Of a stretch of DNA of 64,000 nt, positions 63,994-64,000 are shown piece after piece. Positions within the stretch are counted from its first letter, which is position 1; every line of letters starts with the position of its first letter. The translations under genes were made by a program, and so were the position numbers. Below the pieces are notes generated by a model. That model ran no database searches. It had not been told where the DNA came from and was given only the letters and a program-made list of their open reading frames with translations. Origin of the DNA: Sphingomonas sp. ATCC 31555 (lineage in GTDB: Bacteria > Pseudomonadota > Alphaproteobacteria > Sphingomonadales > Sphingomonadaceae); contig NZ_ALBQ01000004.1 of NCBI RefSeq assembly GCF_000282895.1, positions 87,077-151,076 on the forward strand. Reading direction: 5' to 3'.

Positions 63994-64000
63994 AGGAACT

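Overview
The window is a high-GC stretch of an alphaproteobacterial chromosome, most likely a Sphingomonas or close relative. The clues are GTG/TTG starts and tightly overlapping operons, a DUF6356 gene, a LexA gene preceded by the alphaproteobacterial SOS box GTTC-N7-GTTC, a TamA/TamB pair, a MprF/AcvB lipid module, and a GH144/GH3/GH127 carbohydrate locus with TAT or lipoprotein signals. I see no tRNA, rRNA, CRISPR array, insertion sequence or prophage. Coding density is very high, and most gene junctions overlap by 1-10 bases.

Region 1 (1-5415, minus strand) is the 5' part of a complex I operon: nuoA-B-C-D, a small NTF2/SnoaL-like gene, nuoE, a 55-residue membrane protein, then nuoF running off the left edge. 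A Fur-box-like palindrome lies upstream of nuoA. Region 2 (5416-12747, minus) holds a soluble five-PAS BdlA-like chemoreceptor followed by a three-CheW-module protein, then suhB, efp, an M23 endopeptidase and an L,D-transpeptidase. Region 3 (12748-25598) starts with acvB-mprF (lysyl-phosphatidylglycerol hydrolase and synthase/flippase). It continues with a beta-hydroxyacid dehydrogenase, a strong nested palindromic repeat, DUF6356 and an FAD protein. Next come the tyrosine/homogentisate genes hppD-hmgA and a run of small enzymes (Rieske, GNAT, MaoC, amine oxidase) meeting a convergent Baeyer-Villiger-type monooxygenase.

Region 4 (25650-42332) has tamB-tamA, glcB with a MarR gene upstream, and a prepilin peptidase. 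It also has a thiolase, a DUF2238 membrane protein, an SH3 protein, a glyoxylate-reductase-like dehydrogenase, a nitronate monooxygenase-like flavoprotein with a cysteine cluster, and a glycosyltransferase. Region 5 (42333-56142) has an alpha/beta hydrolase divergent from selO, then astD, a PilZ protein, moeA, lexA with its SOS box, and an unrecognised exported protein. It ends with comEC overlapping a subclass-B3-type metallo-beta-lactamase, then gltX and gltA.

Region 6 (56143-64000) is a sugar locus: a TAT-exported GH127, a convergent TAT-exported GH3, a divergent LacI regulator and a GH144-type lipoprotein, followed by a MarR gene. A shared GTAACCGGTT operator-like motif sits in front of both the GH3/lacI and GH144 units. 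By analogy with GH144/GH3 pairs elsewhere, breakdown of beta-1,2-glucan or sophoro-oligosaccharides is the best guess for its job. All functions are inferred from reading the sequence; no database search was possible.
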